Source: Pseudomonas chlororaphis
GTDB lineage: Bacteria > Pseudomonadota > Gammaproteobacteria > Pseudomonadales > Pseudomonadaceae
Direction of reading: 5' to 3'
Assembly (NCBI RefSeq): GCF_003731765.1
Contig: NZ_MOAL01000002.1
Location: forward strand, 248,001-312,000
DNA length: 64,000 bases
Positions 51,243 through 61,942 of the stretch are shown one piece after another. The notes beneath the pieces are model-generated. The model searched no databases. It was not told the DNA's origin and worked only from the letters and a program-made list of their open reading frames with translations. How positions within the stretch are numbered: position 1 is the stretch's first letter; each line of letters begins with the position of its first letter. Both the position numbers and the translations under genes were made by a program.

Positions 51243-52294
51243 GCCGGACGATCGGCCACAGCCGCCTCGGCGAAGGTCGCCATCTGCCCGTGCAGGTCGC
51301 AGGCCAGACGCAGCAACGGCACCGCCAACGCCGCGCCGCTGCCCTCGCCCAGGCGCAACCCCAGATCCAGCAACGGCTGAGCCTCAAGGGTCTGCAGCAC
51401 ATGCCGGTGGCCCGGCTCTGCGCCACGGTGCCCGAACAGCAGCCAAGGACGGCAGGCCGGATTCAAGCGCACGGCGACCAACGCCGCGACACTGCAGATA
51501 AAGCCATCCACCAGCACCGCGATGCCCTCCTGGGCACAGGCCAGATACGCCCCCACCAACGCCGCGACTTCAAAGCCGCCGAGGTTGAACAAGGTCTGCA
51601 GGACGTCACCACGCTGAGCCGCGTGCACCGCCAACGCACGCTCGATCACCTGGGCCTTGTGGTTGACCCCGGCGGCATTCAGGCCAGTACCCGGCCCCGC
51701 CAGTTGCGCCACCGGAATGTCCAGCAACGCGCAGGCAATGGCGCTGGCCGCCGTGGTGTTGCCGATGCCCATCTCTCCGCCGATAAACAACTGGGCACCG
51801 ACGGCCTGGGCCCGACGCGCACTGTCACGCCCAGCCTGCAGGGCCAGTTCGCCCTGAGCCTGAGTCATGGCCGGCCCTTGGGTGAAATTGGCCGTGCCGG
51901 CCCCCAGGTTCAGGTGCCGAACCCCTGGCAGCTTCAAGTCCGGGGTCACCGTCCCCAGGTCGACCACCTCCAACTGCGCCCCCAACTGCCGCGCCAGAAC
52001 GCTGATGGCCGCGCCGCCGCTGACGAAGTTCAACAGCATCTGCCCGGTGACCGCTTGCGGATAGGCCGACACCCCTTCCGCCACCACCCCATGATCGCCG
52101 GCAAAGATGGCGATCCACAGCTGCTCCAGGCTCGGCTTCAGCCGCCCCTGCAAGCCCGCCAGTTGCACCGCCAGGTGCTCCAGCTGCCCGAGGGAACCGG
52201 CCGGCTTGGTCAGTTGCTGCTGACGGGCTTCGGCTTGCTCAAGGACCTGGATATCCACGGCCTTGCACGGTTCCAGCCACCAGGAGTGATTCAT
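51239..52294 (-). CDS. cobT: Nicotinate-nucleotide-dimethylbenzimidazole phosphoribosyltransferase
   Basis: A 351-residue CobT, which makes alpha-ribazole-5'-phosphate from nicotinate mononucleotide and DMB. The C-terminal catalytic Glu is in [16 protein letters not shown], and the substrate-binding [20 protein letters not shown] and [14 protein letters not shown] blocks are conserved. The start is the ATG at 52294, overlapping the cobU stop by 4 bases. BluB, the DMB synthase, is encoded in the same operon. Confidence 0.96.
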   Translation of the reverse strand: MNHSWWLEPCKAVDIQVLEQAEARQQQLTKPAGSLGQLEHLAVQLAGLQGRLKPSLEQLWIAIFAGDHGVVAEGVSAYPQAVTGQMLLNFVSGGAAISVLARQLGAQLEVVDLGTVTPDLKLPGVRHLNLGAGTANFTQGPAMTQAQGELALQAGRDSARRAQAVGAQLFIGGEMGIGNTTAASAIACALLDIPVAQLAGPGTGLNAAGVNHKAQVIERALAVHAAQRGDVLQTLFNLGGFEVAALVGAYLACAQEGIAVLVDGFICSVAALVAVRLNPACRPWLLFGHRGAEPGHRHVLQTLEAQPLLDLGLRLGEGSGAALAVPLLRLACDLHGQMATFAEAAVADRPA

Positions 52295-52812
52295 AACGCA
52301 GTTCCTTTCAAAGTCAGGGGCAGGCCGGCAACCGTCAGCACCACTCGCTGACAACGCTCGGCCAGGGCTTGATGCAACCAACCGGCTTCATCGACATAGC
52401 GGCGAGTCAATTCGCCCAGCGGCACGACACCCATTCCGGTCTCGTTGCTGACAACAATAATTTCACCCGGCAGTTCAGCCAGGCCGTGCAGCAACGCGTC
52501 ACGCTCGGCGGCCAGTCGCTGCGGGTCTTCGAGCATCAGCAGGTTGGTCAGCCATAGGGTCAGGCAGTCCACCAGCAGGCACTGATCGGGCCGAGCCGCT
52601 TCTTGCAGCACCCGCGCCAGGGCCAGGGGTTCTTCGATCAGGGCCCAGTCCGCCGGACGACGCTGGCGATGCTGGCGAACACGCTCACTCATCTCGCCAT
52701 CCAGCGGCTGGCTGGTGGCGATGTAGGTCACCGCCAAGCCCGTGCCCTGGGCCAGTTGTTCAGCCAGGCGACTTTTGCCGGAACGGGCACCGCCGAGGAT
52801 CAGTTGCAGCAT
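52291..52812 (-). CDS. cobU: Adenosylcobinamide kinase/guanylyltransferase
   Basis: A 173-residue bifunctional enzyme (CobU/CobP) that phosphorylates adenosylcobinamide and then adds GMP. The P-loop [15 protein letters not shown] is at residues 7-21. The kinase His is expected in [13 protein letters not shown], and [20 protein letters not shown] is the family signature. A 39-base gap separates it from cobQ, the largest gap inside the operon. Confidence 0.95.
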   Translation of the reverse strand: MLQLILGGARSGKSRLAEQLAQGTGLAVTYIATSQPLDGEMSERVRQHRQRRPADWALIEEPLALARVLQEAARPDQCLLVDCLTLWLTNLLMLEDPQRLAAERDALLHGLAELPGEIIVVSNETGMGVVPLGELTRRYVDEAGWLHQALAERCQRVVLTVAGLPLTLKGTAL

Positions 52813-52851
52813 GCTGGGACACCTATGAAATGAAAAAGAAGCGCCGCTCTA

Positions 52852-54309
52852 CTAAGCCGGGAGCCCACAGAGTTCGCGCAAATAGCGGGTATCCAGGTGC
52901 TGCTCCACCAGGTCCGCCAGGCGCTCGATATCGCGCTCACGCAAGCCGTGGTAGTCAACCGTTTGCACCTCGGCCAGGCCGGCCCAACGCAACAGTGCGC
53001 TGCTGGCCGCCGGGGACTCGAACAGCCCATGCAGGTAGGTGCCGAAGATCTGCCCGTCGACGCTCTGGGCACCGTCGCAACGACCGTCGTCCAGGTGCAC
53101 GGCGGCTCGCTCCAGGGCCGGCCCACGGGTGACCCCGGCATGAATTTCATAGCCGCTGACCTCGGCGCTCTCCAGGCCCAGGCGTCCGCGAACGTTGCGC
53201 AGTTGCTTCTCTTCTTCGAGCACCGTTTCAAAGTCCAGCAGGCCCAGGCCGGCACTGGAACCGGCCGCCCCTTCCAGGCCCAGCGGGTCATGCACCTGCT
53301 GGCCCAGCATCTGCAAGCCGCCGCAGATTCCCAGCACTTTGCCGCCGTAGCGCAGATGCCGGGCAATCGCCGTCTCCCAGCCATTGGCGCGCAGGTAGGC
53401 CAGATCGCCGCGCACGCTCTTGGAGCCGGGGAGAATGATCAGGTCTGCGGGAGGGATGTCCTGGCCGGGGCCGACGAATTGCAAATCCACCTGAGGATGC
53501 AGGCGCAGCGGATCGAAGTCGGTGTGATTGCTGATGCGCGGCAGCACGGGCACCACCACCTTCAATACCTGCTCGACCTTGTCGGCCTGGCGCTGGTCGA
53601 TGCCGTCCTCGGCTTCCAGGTGCAGGTCCAGCACGTAGGGCAATACGCCGATCACCGGTTTGCCGGTCCTGGCTTCCAGCCAATCCAGCCCCGGTTGCAG
53701 TAAAGCGATATCGCCACGGAAGCGGTTGATGATGAAACCTTTGACCCGCGCCTGCTCGCTGGGCGAAAGCAACTCCAGGGTGCCGACCAAGTGGGCGAAC
53801 ACACCGCCGCGATTGATATCGGCGATCAGCAGCACCGGGCAATCCACCGCCTCGGCAAAGCCCATGTTGGCAATATCGCCGGCCCGCAGGTTGATCTCCG
53901 CCGGCGAGCCGGCGCCTTCGACCATCACCACCGGATAGGTCGCGCTCAGGCGCTGGTGAGAGGCCAGCACAGCCTGCATGGCGATGGCTTTGTAGTCGTG
54001 ATAGGCCACCGCATTCATGCTGGTGACGGCACGCCCGTGAATGATCACCTGGGCCCCGGTATCGCTGTTAGGTTTGAGCAGCACCGGATTCATGTCGGTG
54101 TGGGGCTCAAGGAAAGACGCCTGAGCCTGCACCGCCTGGGCCCGGCCGATCTCGCCGCCATCGGCAGTGACCGCACTGTTGAGGGCCATGTTCTGCGGTT
54201 TGAACGGCACCACCGCCACGCCCTGGCGTACCAGCCAGCGACACAGGGCCGTCACCAATGTGCTTTTACCGGCATCCGAGGTGGTGCCCTGGACCATCAA
54301 TGTGCTCAT
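52852..54309 (-). CDS. cobQ: Cobyric acid synthase
   Basis: A 485-residue glutamine-dependent amidase that amidates b, d, e and g side chains of adenosylcobyrinic acid a,c-diamide. The N-terminal ATP-binding domain starts with the P-loop [16 protein letters not shown]. The C-terminal GATase has the nucleophile in [15 protein letters not shown] and the His in [13 protein letters not shown]. Its ATG overlaps the cobD stop by 4 bases. Confidence 0.96.
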   Translation of the reverse strand: MSTLMVQGTTSDAGKSTLVTALCRWLVRQGVAVVPFKPQNMALNSAVTADGGEIGRAQAVQAQASFLEPHTDMNPVLLKPNSDTGAQVIIHGRAVTSMNAVAYHDYKAIAMQAVLASHQRLSATYPVVMVEGAGSPAEINLRAGDIANMGFAEAVDCPVLLIADINRGGVFAHLVGTLELLSPSEQARVKGFIINRFRGDIALLQPGLDWLEARTGKPVIGVLPYVLDLHLEAEDGIDQRQADKVEQVLKVVVPVLPRISNHTDFDPLRLHPQVDLQFVGPGQDIPPADLIILPGSKSVRGDLAYLRANGWETAIARHLRYGGKVLGICGGLQMLGQQVHDPLGLEGAAGSSAGLGLLDFETVLEEEKQLRNVRGRLGLESAEVSGYEIHAGVTRGPALERAAVHLDDGRCDGAQSVDGQIFGTYLHGLFESPAASSALLRWAGLAEVQTVDYHGLRERDIERLADLVEQHLDTRYLRELCGLPA

Positions 54310-55298
54310 GGATGCTCCTTGGAATAGGCTTGCAGCCCCTGTTCAAGACGCGCCCAATCGGCTTCGTCGGCCGGCAGGCCAAAGCGCAGGCTGCTGTTGT
54401 GCACGAACAGGCGCAAGAGGATGCCGCGCTGCGCCAAGAATTCGTGCAAGCGCTCGGCGTCGGCGTGGATCAGCCACTGAAACAAGGCGCAGCCGCCATG
54501 GGGTTTCAAGCCGTTCTGCGCCAGCATCTGGGCCAGGCGTAGGCTCGCCTCTTCAGTGCGCAGGCGTTGGCGTCGCTGCCCTTCGGTGTCGCGTAGGCAG
54601 GCCTGGCCCAGTACCCGAGTCGGCCCGCTGACCGCCCAAGGCCCGACCTGTTCGGCCAGCAACCGGAGCAGCTTGCGTTCCGCGAGGACAAACCCCAGGC
54701 GCACCCCGGCCAGACCGAAGAACTTGCCAAAGGAGCGCAACACAATCAGCCCCACCTGCTGGGTATGGGCCGCCAGGCTCAGGTGCGGGGTGTTGTCCAT
54801 AAAGGCTTCGTCCACCACCAACCAGCCGCCGCGCTGGGCCAGGCGTGCGTGCCAGTCCAGCAGGCGCTGCGGCGACAGGCTCAGCCCCGTGGGGTTGTTC
54901 GGGTTGACCACCACCAACACGTCCAGGCTGTCGAGGAAAAAGTCCACTTCCTGCTCCAGCACTTCGCGCACTATGTAACCGCTGCGCCGCCAGGCTTCGG
55001 CATGCTCGGCATAACAAGGTGACAGCACGCCAACCTTGCCCGGCCGCCGTAGGCGCGGCAGCAGTTGAATCGCCGCCTGGGAGCCCGCCACCGGCAACAC
55101 CTGGCTCACGCCGTAATAGACGCACGCGGCCTGCTCCAGGCCGTCATCGGTTTCCGGCAGGCGAGCCCAGGCGCGCAGGGGAATGTCCGGCACTGCAAAG
55201 GGCCAGGGCGCGAGGCCGCTGGACAGGTCCAGCCAGGCCTCCTCGGCAATACCGTATTGCTGCGCCGCCTGGCGCAACCGGCCGCCATGCTCAAGCAT
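54306..55298 (-). CDS. cobD: Threonine-phosphate decarboxylase
   Basis: A 330-residue PLP enzyme (CobD in Salmonella naming, CobC in P. denitrificans naming) that makes (R)-1-amino-2-propanol phosphate for the nucleotide-loop linker. The PLP Lys lies in [20 protein letters not shown], and the fold-type I pattern [13 protein letters not shown] is present. It overlaps cbiB by 8 bases upstream and cobQ by 4 downstream. Confidence 0.94.
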   Translation of the reverse strand: MLEHGGRLRQAAQQYGIAEEAWLDLSSGLAPWPFAVPDIPLRAWARLPETDDGLEQAACVYYGVSQVLPVAGSQAAIQLLPRLRRPGKVGVLSPCYAEHAEAWRRSGYIVREVLEQEVDFFLDSLDVLVVVNPNNPTGLSLSPQRLLDWHARLAQRGGWLVVDEAFMDNTPHLSLAAHTQQVGLIVLRSFGKFFGLAGVRLGFVLAERKLLRLLAEQVGPWAVSGPTRVLGQACLRDTEGQRRQRLRTEEASLRLAQMLAQNGLKPHGGCALFQWLIHADAERLHEFLAQRGILLRLFVHNSSLRFGLPADEADWARLEQGLQAYSKEHP

Positions 55299-56199
55299 AG
55301 AATTCCGCCCCCACGCAGAGGATCAACAACCACAACCAGACCCCGCGCTGCACCAGTTGCCAACCACGCTCGATGGCATCGGCGTCCGCCACGGCCCCCT
55401 CACCCAGCGTCGGCCGCTGATGCAGCTCACCGTGGTAGGTGGCCGCGCCGCCCAGCTCAACCCCCAGGGCACCGGCGCCGGCGGCCATGACCGGACCGGC
55501 GTTGGGGCTGTCCCAGGTCGGCCCCTGGCGTCGCCAGCAACTCAAGGCCAGGCGAGTCTTGCCCAGCAACGCGTAGGTCAGGGCCACCAAACGCGCCGGA
55601 ATGTAGTTGAGCAGGTCATCGATCTTGGCCGCCGCCCAGCCGAAACGCTCAAAGCGTTCATTGCGATAGCCCCACATTGCATCCAGGGTATTGCTCAACC
55701 GGTACAACACCACCCCTGGCGCACCGGCGACGGCAAACCAGAACAGCGCCGCGAACACCGCGTCGCTGCCATTTTCCAGCACCGATTCGGTGGCGGCACG
55801 GGCCACGTCGGTGGCGTCCAGTTCGCTCGTTTCCCGGCTGACCAGATAACCGACCCGCTGCCGCGCCGTCTCCAGGTCACCACCGCGCAAGGCCTGGGCC
55901 ACCGGCTGCACGTGTTCACCCAGGCTGCGCAGGCCAAGGGCGCAATACAGCGCCAGGATTTCCACCAGCCAGCCGATATAGGGCAGCCAGGACAGCGCCG
56001 TGGCCAGCAAGGTCAGGGGCAATACCGCCAACACCCAGGCCGTCACGCCATGGCTGCGCCAGCCGCGGCCACCTGAGTTGAAACGTTGCTCGATACGATC
56101 GGCCAACGCGCCGAACGCCACCAGCGGATGCCAGCGCTTGGGTTCGCCCAGCAGCGCATCCAGCGCGACCCCGGCGACACTCAGCAACGCCACACTCAT
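55291..56199 (-). CDS. cbiB: Adenosylcobinamide-phosphate synthase
   Basis: A 302-residue integral membrane CbiB (CobD in P. denitrificans naming) that attaches aminopropanol phosphate to adenosylcobyric acid. Family features: [40 protein letters not shown] and [20 protein letters not shown], with four or five membrane helices. It is coupled to bluB by a 4-base overlap. Confidence 0.94.
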   Translation of the reverse strand: MSVALLSVAGVALDALLGEPKRWHPLVAFGALADRIEQRFNSGGRGWRSHGVTAWVLAVLPLTLLATALSWLPYIGWLVEILALYCALGLRSLGEHVQPVAQALRGGDLETARQRVGYLVSRETSELDATDVARAATESVLENGSDAVFAALFWFAVAGAPGVVLYRLSNTLDAMWGYRNERFERFGWAAAKIDDLLNYIPARLVALTYALLGKTRLALSCWRRQGPTWDSPNAGPVMAAGAGALGVELGGAATYHGELHQRPTLGEGAVADADAIERGWQLVQRGVWLWLLILCVGAEFYA

Positions 56200-56846
56200 T
56201 GACCCACTCCCCAGTAATTCTCAAACAACAGTTCATTCAGCGGACGCGGTTGCGCCCAGCCTTCCAGCACCAGCATGGGCGCCGGATAAAATTCGCTTAC
56301 TGGCCCCAGGCACAACACCGCCAGCGGCTTGGCCCCCGGGGGCAGGCCCAACAGGTCCGCCAGGGCTTGCGGTTCGAATAGCGATACCCAGCCCATGCCC
56401 AGGCCCTCGGCGCGGGCCGCCAGCCACAGGTTCTGGATCGCGCATGACAGCGACGCCAGGTCCATTTCCGGCAAGGTACGGCGGCCGAAGATATGCCGCT
56501 CACGGTCATCCATCAACGCCGCAACCAGCACCTCGGCGCAGTCATTGATGCCTTCGACCTTGAGCTTCATAAACTCGTCTGAGCGTTCGCCCAAGGCTTC
56601 GGCGGTGCGCACCCGCTCCTCCTCCACCAGTTGCTGGACCTGGCCGCGCAACCCGCGATCGCTGATGCGGATAAAACGCCAGGGTTGCATCAAGCCGACG
56701 CTGGGCGCCTGATGCGCTGCTTCCAGCAGGCGCCGCAACAACTCCGGCTCGACGCCACCACCGGTGAAATGACGCATGTCGCGGCGCTCGGCGATGGCGC
56801 GATACACCGCCTCACGCTCTGCCTCGGAAAAAGCCAGCTCAGTCAC
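56196..56846 (-). CDS. bluB: 5,6-dimethylbenzimidazole synthase BluB
   Basis: A 216-residue nitroreductase-fold enzyme that cleaves reduced FMN with O2 to form DMB, the lower ligand of B12. FMN-binding features are [35 protein letters not shown] and [18 protein letters not shown]. Its presence shows the cell makes its own DMB aerobically. Coupled by 4-base overlaps to cobB upstream and cbiB downstream. Confidence 0.94.
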   Translation of the reverse strand: MTELAFSEAEREAVYRAIAERRDMRHFTGGGVEPELLRRLLEAAHQAPSVGLMQPWRFIRISDRGLRGQVQQLVEEERVRTAEALGERSDEFMKLKVEGINDCAEVLVAALMDDRERHIFGRRTLPEMDLASLSCAIQNLWLAARAEGLGMGWVSLFEPQALADLLGLPPGAKPLAVLCLGPVSEFYPAPMLVLEGWAQPRPLNELLFENYWGVGQ

Positions 56847-58168
56847 TCGCCACGCCCTCGGCTGACATGGGCGTCAGGCGCCAGCAAGGCCGCCACCGCA
56901 GCGGGATTGGAGGGAAAGTAGAAATGCACGTAGGAAGCCGTCATCCGACCGTCGCGATACACCGCTTCCGCGCCGCGCCCGCCATTGGGGCTCAGGCCAC
57001 GGGCGATGGGCACCTGCTCGGTGGTGGTCAGCGAATGGTGATAGGTGTGGCCGCGCAATGCGCCTTCCGGCAGCTCGACCGCCTGCAGGGCCAGGGCCGC
57101 CAGACGCTTTTGCATCACCGCGTCACCCGGCAGCAACCCCAGCAATTCGGCACGCTGGCCCTCGACATCAGTCAAGGAGTCCAGCAGGTACAACATGCCG
57201 CCGCACTCTGCGAGCAAGGGTTTGCCCGCTTCGTGGTGGGCGCGGATGGCCGTCAGCATTGAGGCATTGGCCGCTAGCGCTTGATGATGCAACTCCGGGT
57301 AACCACCCGGCAGGTAAAGGCTGTCGGCTTCGGGCAGGTGGTGGTCGTGGATCGGCGAGAAAAACGCCAGTTCAGCCCCCATCGCCCGCAGCAGGTCCAG
57401 GCTGGCGCCGTAGGTAAAGGCGAAAGCCTCGTCACGGGCGACGGCGATCCGCACCCCCTCCAGCAACGGCTCGGCTGGCTGCACCTGGGGCGCGGCAAAG
57501 GCCACGGCCGGCGGCAGGGCCACTTCGCAACTGCTGGCCAGGGCTTGCGCAGCGGCGTCCAAACGCACGTCCAGATCATTCAGCTCGCTGGCCTGCACCA
57601 AGCCCAGATGCCGGCTCGGCAATTCGATCCCGATCTCCCGGGACAACGCGCCATACCAACGCAGCCCTTCGGTCAAGCTGCCTTCGAGCAGCTGCGCGTG
57701 ACGCAGGGTGCCGACCCGGTTGGCCAGCACTCCGGCAAACGGCAAATCGGGCTGATAACGGGCCAACCCCAACGCCAGGGCACCGAACGTCTGGGCCATG
57801 GCCGTGCCATCGATCACCCCCAGCACCGGCACGCCAAAGTGCCGGGCCAGATCGGCGCTGGACGGCGTACCGTCGAACAGCCCCATGACCCCTTCGATCA
57901 GGATCAGATCGGCCTCGCCCGCGGCGTCCCACAACAGACGCCGGCTCTCCTGCTCGCCGACCATCCACATGTCCAGCTGATAAACCGGTGCGCCACTGGC
58001 GCGCTCAAGGATCATCGGGTCAAGAAAGTCCGGGCCGCACTTGAACACCCGCACCTTACGCCCTTGGTTACGGTGCAAGCGCGCCAGGGCAGCGGTCACG
58101 GTGGTCTTGCCCTGGCCGGAGGCCGGTGCGGCGATCAACACCGCCGGGCAATGACGAACTTCACTCAT
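56843..58168 (-). CDS. cobB: Cobyrinate a,c-diamide synthase
   Basis: A 441-residue glutamine-dependent ligase that amidates the a and c side chains of (hydrogeno)byrinic acid. The P-loop is IAAPASGQGKTTVTAAL, followed by CGPDFLDPMILERASG. The C-terminal GATase has its nucleophile in PLLAECGGMLYLLDSL. I take the ATG at 58168; a TTG seven codons upstream would overlap cobO by 11 bases. The gap to cobO is 10 bases. Confidence 0.93.
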   Translation of the reverse strand: MSEVRHCPAVLIAAPASGQGKTTVTAALARLHRNQGRKVRVFKCGPDFLDPMILERASGAPVYQLDMWMVGEQESRRLLWDAAGEADLILIEGVMGLFDGTPSSADLARHFGVPVLGVIDGTAMAQTFGALALGLARYQPDLPFAGVLANRVGTLRHAQLLEGSLTEGLRWYGALSREIGIELPSRHLGLVQASELNDLDVRLDAAAQALASSCEVALPPAVAFAAPQVQPAEPLLEGVRIAVARDEAFAFTYGASLDLLRAMGAELAFFSPIHDHHLPEADSLYLPGGYPELHHQALAANASMLTAIRAHHEAGKPLLAECGGMLYLLDSLTDVEGQRAELLGLLPGDAVMQKRLAALALQAVELPEGALRGHTYHHSLTTTEQVPIARGLSPNGGRGAEAVYRDGRMTASYVHFYFPSNPAAVAALLAPDAHVSRGRGE

Positions 58169-58178
58169 GCTGGGACGC

Positions 58179-58790
58179 TCACAGTTCAACCCCTTTCTGC
58201 GCCTTGATGCCGGCCTGGAAGGCGTGCTTGACCACGCCCATTTCGGTGACGGTATCGGCCAGTTCGATCATCTCCGGCTTGGCACCACGGCCGGTTACCA
58301 CTACATGCTGCATGGGCGGACGGGCCTGCAGGTCGCTGAGCACCTGATCCAGGTCCAGGTAACCGTGCTTGAGGGCAATATTAAGTTCGTCGAGCACCAC
58401 CAGGCCGATGGACGGGTCGCGCAGCAACTCGCGGGACACGGCCCATGCGGCTTCGGCGGCGGCGATATCACGCTGGCGATCCTGGGTCTCCCAGGTAAAG
58501 CCCTCGCCCATCACATGGAAGCGCACTTGCTCAGGAAAACGCCGGAAGAACAACTCTTCGCCGGTGCTGTTGCGGCCCTTGATGAATTGCACCACGCCGC
58601 ATTGCATGCCGTGGCCCATGGAGCGCGCGAGCATGCCGAAAGCCGAACTGCTCTTGCCTTTGCCATTGCCAGTCAACACCAGCAGCAAACCGCACTCGTT
58701 GGGCGAGTTGGCGATGCGTTCGTCGATCACGGCTTTTTTGCGCAACATCCGCGCCACATGGCGTTCGTCACGATCGGGGGATTCAGTCAT
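58179..58790 (-). CDS. cobO: Cob(I)yrinic acid a,c-diamide adenosyltransferase
   Basis: A 203-residue CobO/CobA/BtuR-type ATP:corrinoid adenosyltransferase that builds the Co-C bond. The P-loop is VLTGNGKGKSSSAFGM, with RGHGMQ-like SMGHGMQCGVVQFIKG and LDELNIALKHGYLDLDQV following. The start is chosen at MTESPDRDE; upstream sequence in this frame belongs to the riboswitch leader. It is the first gene after the cobalamin riboswitch and thus directly exposed to B12 control. Confidence 0.95.
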   Translation of the reverse strand: MTESPDRDERHVARMLRKKAVIDERIANSPNECGLLLVLTGNGKGKSSSAFGMLARSMGHGMQCGVVQFIKGRNSTGEELFFRRFPEQVRFHVMGEGFTWETQDRQRDIAAAEAAWAVSRELLRDPSIGLVVLDELNIALKHGYLDLDQVLSDLQARPPMQHVVVTGRGAKPEMIELADTVTEMGVVKHAFQAGIKAQKGVEL

Positions 58791-58869
58791 GGGGCAGCTC
58801 TCCGTTGGGGCTGGATAACGGGGGGCAGGAAAAAAGGGTATAGAAGGCGCAAGCCTGGCATCGCCCACC

Positions 58870-59092
58870 GTGATGCCGTTGGATGGATCAGGCCGGTCTC
58901 CGGGCTCATGAGGGGCATCACTGCCGGACCGCGCGCCTTCCCGCATCGAACTCGACACAGTGGCATCAGGCGCAGTCTTGACTCATTTACCGTTGCGGGG
59001 GCAGCGCCGGAATCGTCGTCCGTTCCACTGGGGAACGTGCACTCACCGGCTTCCCTGTTTCACTCTGTCGACCGAGGGCCACAGAGCACCTG
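58870..59092 (-). ncRNA. Cobalamin riboswitch
   Basis: On the minus strand the leader of cobO has the conserved blocks of the B12 riboswitch in order: AGGTGC at the 5' side (about 59086-59091), ACAGGGAAGCCGGTG, GCTGCCCCCGCAACGGTA, and the B12 box AGCCCGGAGACCGGCC (about 58892-58907). A GGCATC/GATGCC hairpin follows before the ribosome-binding region. High cobalamin should shut off the ten-gene operon, probably at translation initiation or early termination. Boundaries are approximate. Confidence 0.95.
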
Positions 59093-59105
59093 AAACAAGT
59101 CGCGA

Positions 59106-59134
59106 AGGTTAGAGGGTTGGGGGTGGAGCGTCAA
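59106..59134 (-). promoter_or_regulatory. Promoter of the cobalamin operon
   Basis: On the minus strand, TTGACG (59129-59134) and TAACCT (59106-59111) are 17 bases apart. The expected start near 59098 is just before the first conserved riboswitch block. Confidence 0.8.
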
Positions 59135-59278
59135 TTAAAGCCGGCCGTCGGCGACACGTGGAGACGGCCACAGATCAATTAAATGACGCCAATCTTGTGC
59201 CACACTTGAAGCAGTGATATCAAATAGCCATAACCATAAAAGTACCCAGACCAATCACAAACAATAAGGGTGAGTTCG

Positions 59279-59860
59279 ATGCAAGGCATGACCATCAGCA
59301 ATCCACGACTGGAATTCCTGCGCCCCCTGCTGGAGCGTTGGTTCGATTGCATTGACCGCTACAACGCGGTGCGCGGCGATAACGAAACACCGTACTGGTT
59401 CGACGAACACGCCAACCTGGGCCTGCTGTCTGCCGCAGCCTGGATGGCGGAAATGGTCACCCTGGAACAGACCCAAAGCAAAAAACAGCAGGAGGACGGC
59501 GATCGCAACAGCCGCGCCGACCTCTACATTGCCAGCCAGGACGAGCGCGTCTATATCCAGGCCACCCAGCGCTGGCCACGGGTCAACAACCTCAACCTGA
59601 CCCAAGCCTTGCTGGACGCCACCAGCGCCGCAAAAAGCATCAGCTACGCCAGCGACCTGCGGCTTGGCTGCCTGTTTGTTGCCCCGCAAAAGGCCCAGCA
59701 CAGCGCCACCCCGGAAGAACTCCAGGACATGGTCGACGACCTGCAGAAGGAACACAGTTGCGCCGTCGCCTGGTACTTCCCCTACGCCTACCGCAAGCTG
59801 CGCAACGAGGCCGGTAACTACCACCCAGGTATCGCCGTGCTGTTCAAAGAGGCCCGCTGA
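59279..59860 (+). CDS. Protein of unknown function, 193 residues
   Basis: A 193-residue soluble protein that I do not recognise. Starting at the ATG with AAGGG eight bases upstream (a GTG nine bases earlier is the alternative), it begins MQGMTISNPRLEFLRPLLER. It is rich in acidic and aromatic residues, with a probable helical N terminus (WFDEHANLGLLSAAAWMAEM), beta strands around RADLYIASQDERVYIQATQR and a C-terminal VAWYFPYAYRKLRNEAG. The Asp/Glu/Gln-containing stretch RADLYI..DERVYIQATQRW could hint at a nuclease-like core, but that is speculative. It diverges from the B12 riboswitch and stands before the sugar dehydrogenase gene. Confidence 0.78.
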   Translation: MQGMTISNPRLEFLRPLLERWFDCIDRYNAVRGDNETPYWFDEHANLGLLSAAAWMAEMVTLEQTQSKKQQEDGDRNSRADLYIASQDERVYIQATQRWPRVNNLNLTQALLDATSAAKSISYASDLRLGCLFVAPQKAQHSATPEELQDMVDDLQKEHSCAVAWYFPYAYRKLRNEAGNYHPGIAVLFKEAR

Positions 59861-59933
59861 ACGATTTGAACCATCGGTAAGCGCTGTTCCTCTATGACTA
59901 GACACCCCCTCGTGTACGCATAGGGAAACCCGC

Positions 59934-61253
59934 ATGTTCAAGCCCAACGCCTTTCTATTGATCGCTGTCGCCACAGGCCTGGCCGCCTGCGGCGAAACAG
60001 CACGCCTGCAGGTCAGCGATGGCACCGGCCCCACGCCGACCCTGCCCGAACCAAACAAGACCCTGATCCCGACACTGAACATCGCCCCGGCGATCGGCTG
60101 GCCTCAGGGCGCCAAGCCAATCGCTGCGCCCGGTACCCAGGTCGCCGCCTTTGCCGAAGGCCTGGACCACCCGCGCTGGCTCTATGTGCTGCCCAACGGT
60201 GACGTGCTGGTGGCGGAAACCAATGCGCCGCCCAAACCCGATGACAGCAAGGGCATTCGCGGCTGGGTCATGGGCAAGGTCATGGGCCGCGCGGGTGCCG
60301 CAGTGCCCAGTGCCAACCGCATCACCCTGCTGCGCGACCAGGATCACGACGGCGTGGCGGAAACCCGTACGGTATTGATCGATCAGCTCAACTCACCATT
60401 TGGCATGACCCTGGTGGGCAACGACCTGTATGTGGCCGACACCGATCGACTGCTGCGTTTTCCCTACCGAACGGGCGATACCCAAATCAGCGTCGCGCCG
60501 ACCAAGGTCGTCGACTTGCCCGGCGGCACGTTGAACCACCACTGGACCAAAAACGTCATTGCCAGCAAAGACGGGAGCAAGCTGTACGTCACGGTGGGCT
60601 CCAACAGCAACGTTGGCGAAAACGGCTTGGACCAGGAACAGGGCCGCGCGGCCATCTGGGAAGTGGACCGCGCCAGCGGCCAGCAACGGATCTTCGCCTC
60701 AGGCCTGCGCAACCCCAACGGCCTGGCCTGGGAACCACACAGCGGGCAGTTGTGGACAGCGGTGAACGAGCGCGATGAGATCGGCAGCGACCTGGTGCCG
60801 GACTACATCACCTCGGTGCAAGATGGGGCGTTCTACGGCTGGCCTTTCAGCTATTACGGACAACACGTGGATGTGCGAGTCACGCCACAGAACCCGCAGC
60901 AGGTGGCCAAAGCCATTGCCCCGGATTACGCGGTTGGGCCCCATACCGCGTCGCTGGGGCTGGCGTTTGCAGAAGGCAGCCAACTGCCGGCGCCCTTTAC
61001 TCAAGGGGCCTTTATCGGCCAGCACGGTTCATGGAATCGCCAACCCCACAGCGGCTACAAAGTGATCTTCGTGCCCTTCGCCAACGGTAAGCCCCAGGGC
61101 GCACCTATTGACCTGCTGACGGGGTTCCTCAATGCCGACGAAAAAGCCATGGGGCGTCCGGTGGGCGTGGCCATGGATAAACAGGGGGCGTTGCTGGTGG
61201 CGGACGATGTGGGCAACACGATCTGGCGCGTATCAGCCAGTAAGGCACCCTAG
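59934..61253 (+). CDS. PQQ-dependent sugar dehydrogenase-like lipoprotein (sorbosone dehydrogenase family)
   Basis: A 439-residue beta-propeller of the GSDH/L-sorbosone dehydrogenase family, secreted and lipidated: the signal [13 protein letters not shown] has the lipobox LAAC with Cys20. Propeller signatures: [60 protein letters not shown] and [20 protein letters not shown]. Such enzymes oxidise aldoses or sorbosone in the periplasm with PQQ and calcium. No PQQ biosynthesis or cytochrome partner gene is near. Its end lies 2 bases from the convergent methyltransferase. Confidence 0.88.
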   Translation: MFKPNAFLLIAVATGLAACGETARLQVSDGTGPTPTLPEPNKTLIPTLNIAPAIGWPQGAKPIAAPGTQVAAFAEGLDHPRWLYVLPNGDVLVAETNAPPKPDDSKGIRGWVMGKVMGRAGAAVPSANRITLLRDQDHDGVAETRTVLIDQLNSPFGMTLVGNDLYVADTDRLLRFPYRTGDTQISVAPTKVVDLPGGTLNHHWTKNVIASKDGSKLYVTVGSNSNVGENGLDQEQGRAAIWEVDRASGQQRIFASGLRNPNGLAWEPHSGQLWTAVNERDEIGSDLVPDYITSVQDGAFYGWPFSYYGQHVDVRVTPQNPQQVAKAIAPDYAVGPHTASLGLAFAEGSQLPAPFTQGAFIGQHGSWNRQPHSGYKVIFVPFANGKPQGAPIDLLTGFLNADEKAMGRPVGVAMDKQGALLVADDVGNTIWRVSASKAP

Positions 61254-61255
61254 GC

Positions 61256-61918
61256 TCAACGCTTGCGGCACAAGGTCAAGCCATCGCCCAAGGGGAGCAG
61301 GGACAGGTCGACACGCAGGTCATCCTTCAGGGCGAGGTTGAGCTGCTGGATGGCACGGGTATCGTCACTGTCGGGCTGCTGCTGCAGCACCCGACCGCTC
61401 CACAAGGTGTTGTCGAACAGCAGCAAGCCGCCCTCGCGCAACAGGCGCAGGGCGCTCTCCAGATACAGTGGGTAGTTGGCCTTGTCGGCGTCGACAAAAA
61501 TCAAGTCGAAGGTAGCGCCCTGGCCCTGGGCTTCCAGGACGGCCAGGGTTTCCAGGGCCGGTGCCAGGCGCAATTCGATGCGCTCGGCGACTCCAGCCTC
61601 CCGCCAATACGCCTGGGCGGTGGCATTGTAGTTTCCCGGCAAGTCGCAACACAGCAACGAGCCCCCTTCCGGCAGCGCCTGAGCCATGCACAGCGCGCTG
61701 TAGCCGGTGAACGTCCCGACTTCCAGCAAACGCCGGGCGCCCAGCAACTTGACCAGCAACCCGAGAAATTGCCCCTGCTCCGGCGCCACCTGCCAGCGAG
61801 CCTCGGGCAAGGCCTGGGTTTCGTCACGCAGCCGACGCAGCAACGGCGTCTCGCGCAAGGAGACGTCCAGCAGATACTGATAGAGGGGGTCGTCGAGGCT
61901 GAGGGTTCGGGCGGTCAT
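61256..61918 (-). CDS. SAM-dependent O-methyltransferase (caffeoyl-CoA OMT-like)
   Basis: A 220-residue class I methyltransferase of the Methyltransf_3 family. SAM-binding motif I is LLEVGTFTGYSALCMAQALP; the metal-binding DADKANYPLYLESALRLLRE and LLLFDNTLWSGRVLQ follow, as in divalent-metal-dependent catechol and caffeoyl-CoA methyltransferases. The acceptor is not apparent. It is convergent with the sugar dehydrogenase gene and lies 24 bases downstream of the NlpC/P60 gene on the same strand, possibly read together with it. Confidence 0.9.
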   Translation of the reverse strand: MTARTLSLDDPLYQYLLDVSLRETPLLRRLRDETQALPEARWQVAPEQGQFLGLLVKLLGARRLLEVGTFTGYSALCMAQALPEGGSLLCCDLPGNYNATAQAYWREAGVAERIELRLAPALETLAVLEAQGQGATFDLIFVDADKANYPLYLESALRLLREGGLLLFDNTLWSGRVLQQQPDSDDTRAIQQLNLALKDDLRVDLSLLPLGDGLTLCRKR

Positions 61919-61942
61919 CGCTACCTCGACAAGGGACGGCGC

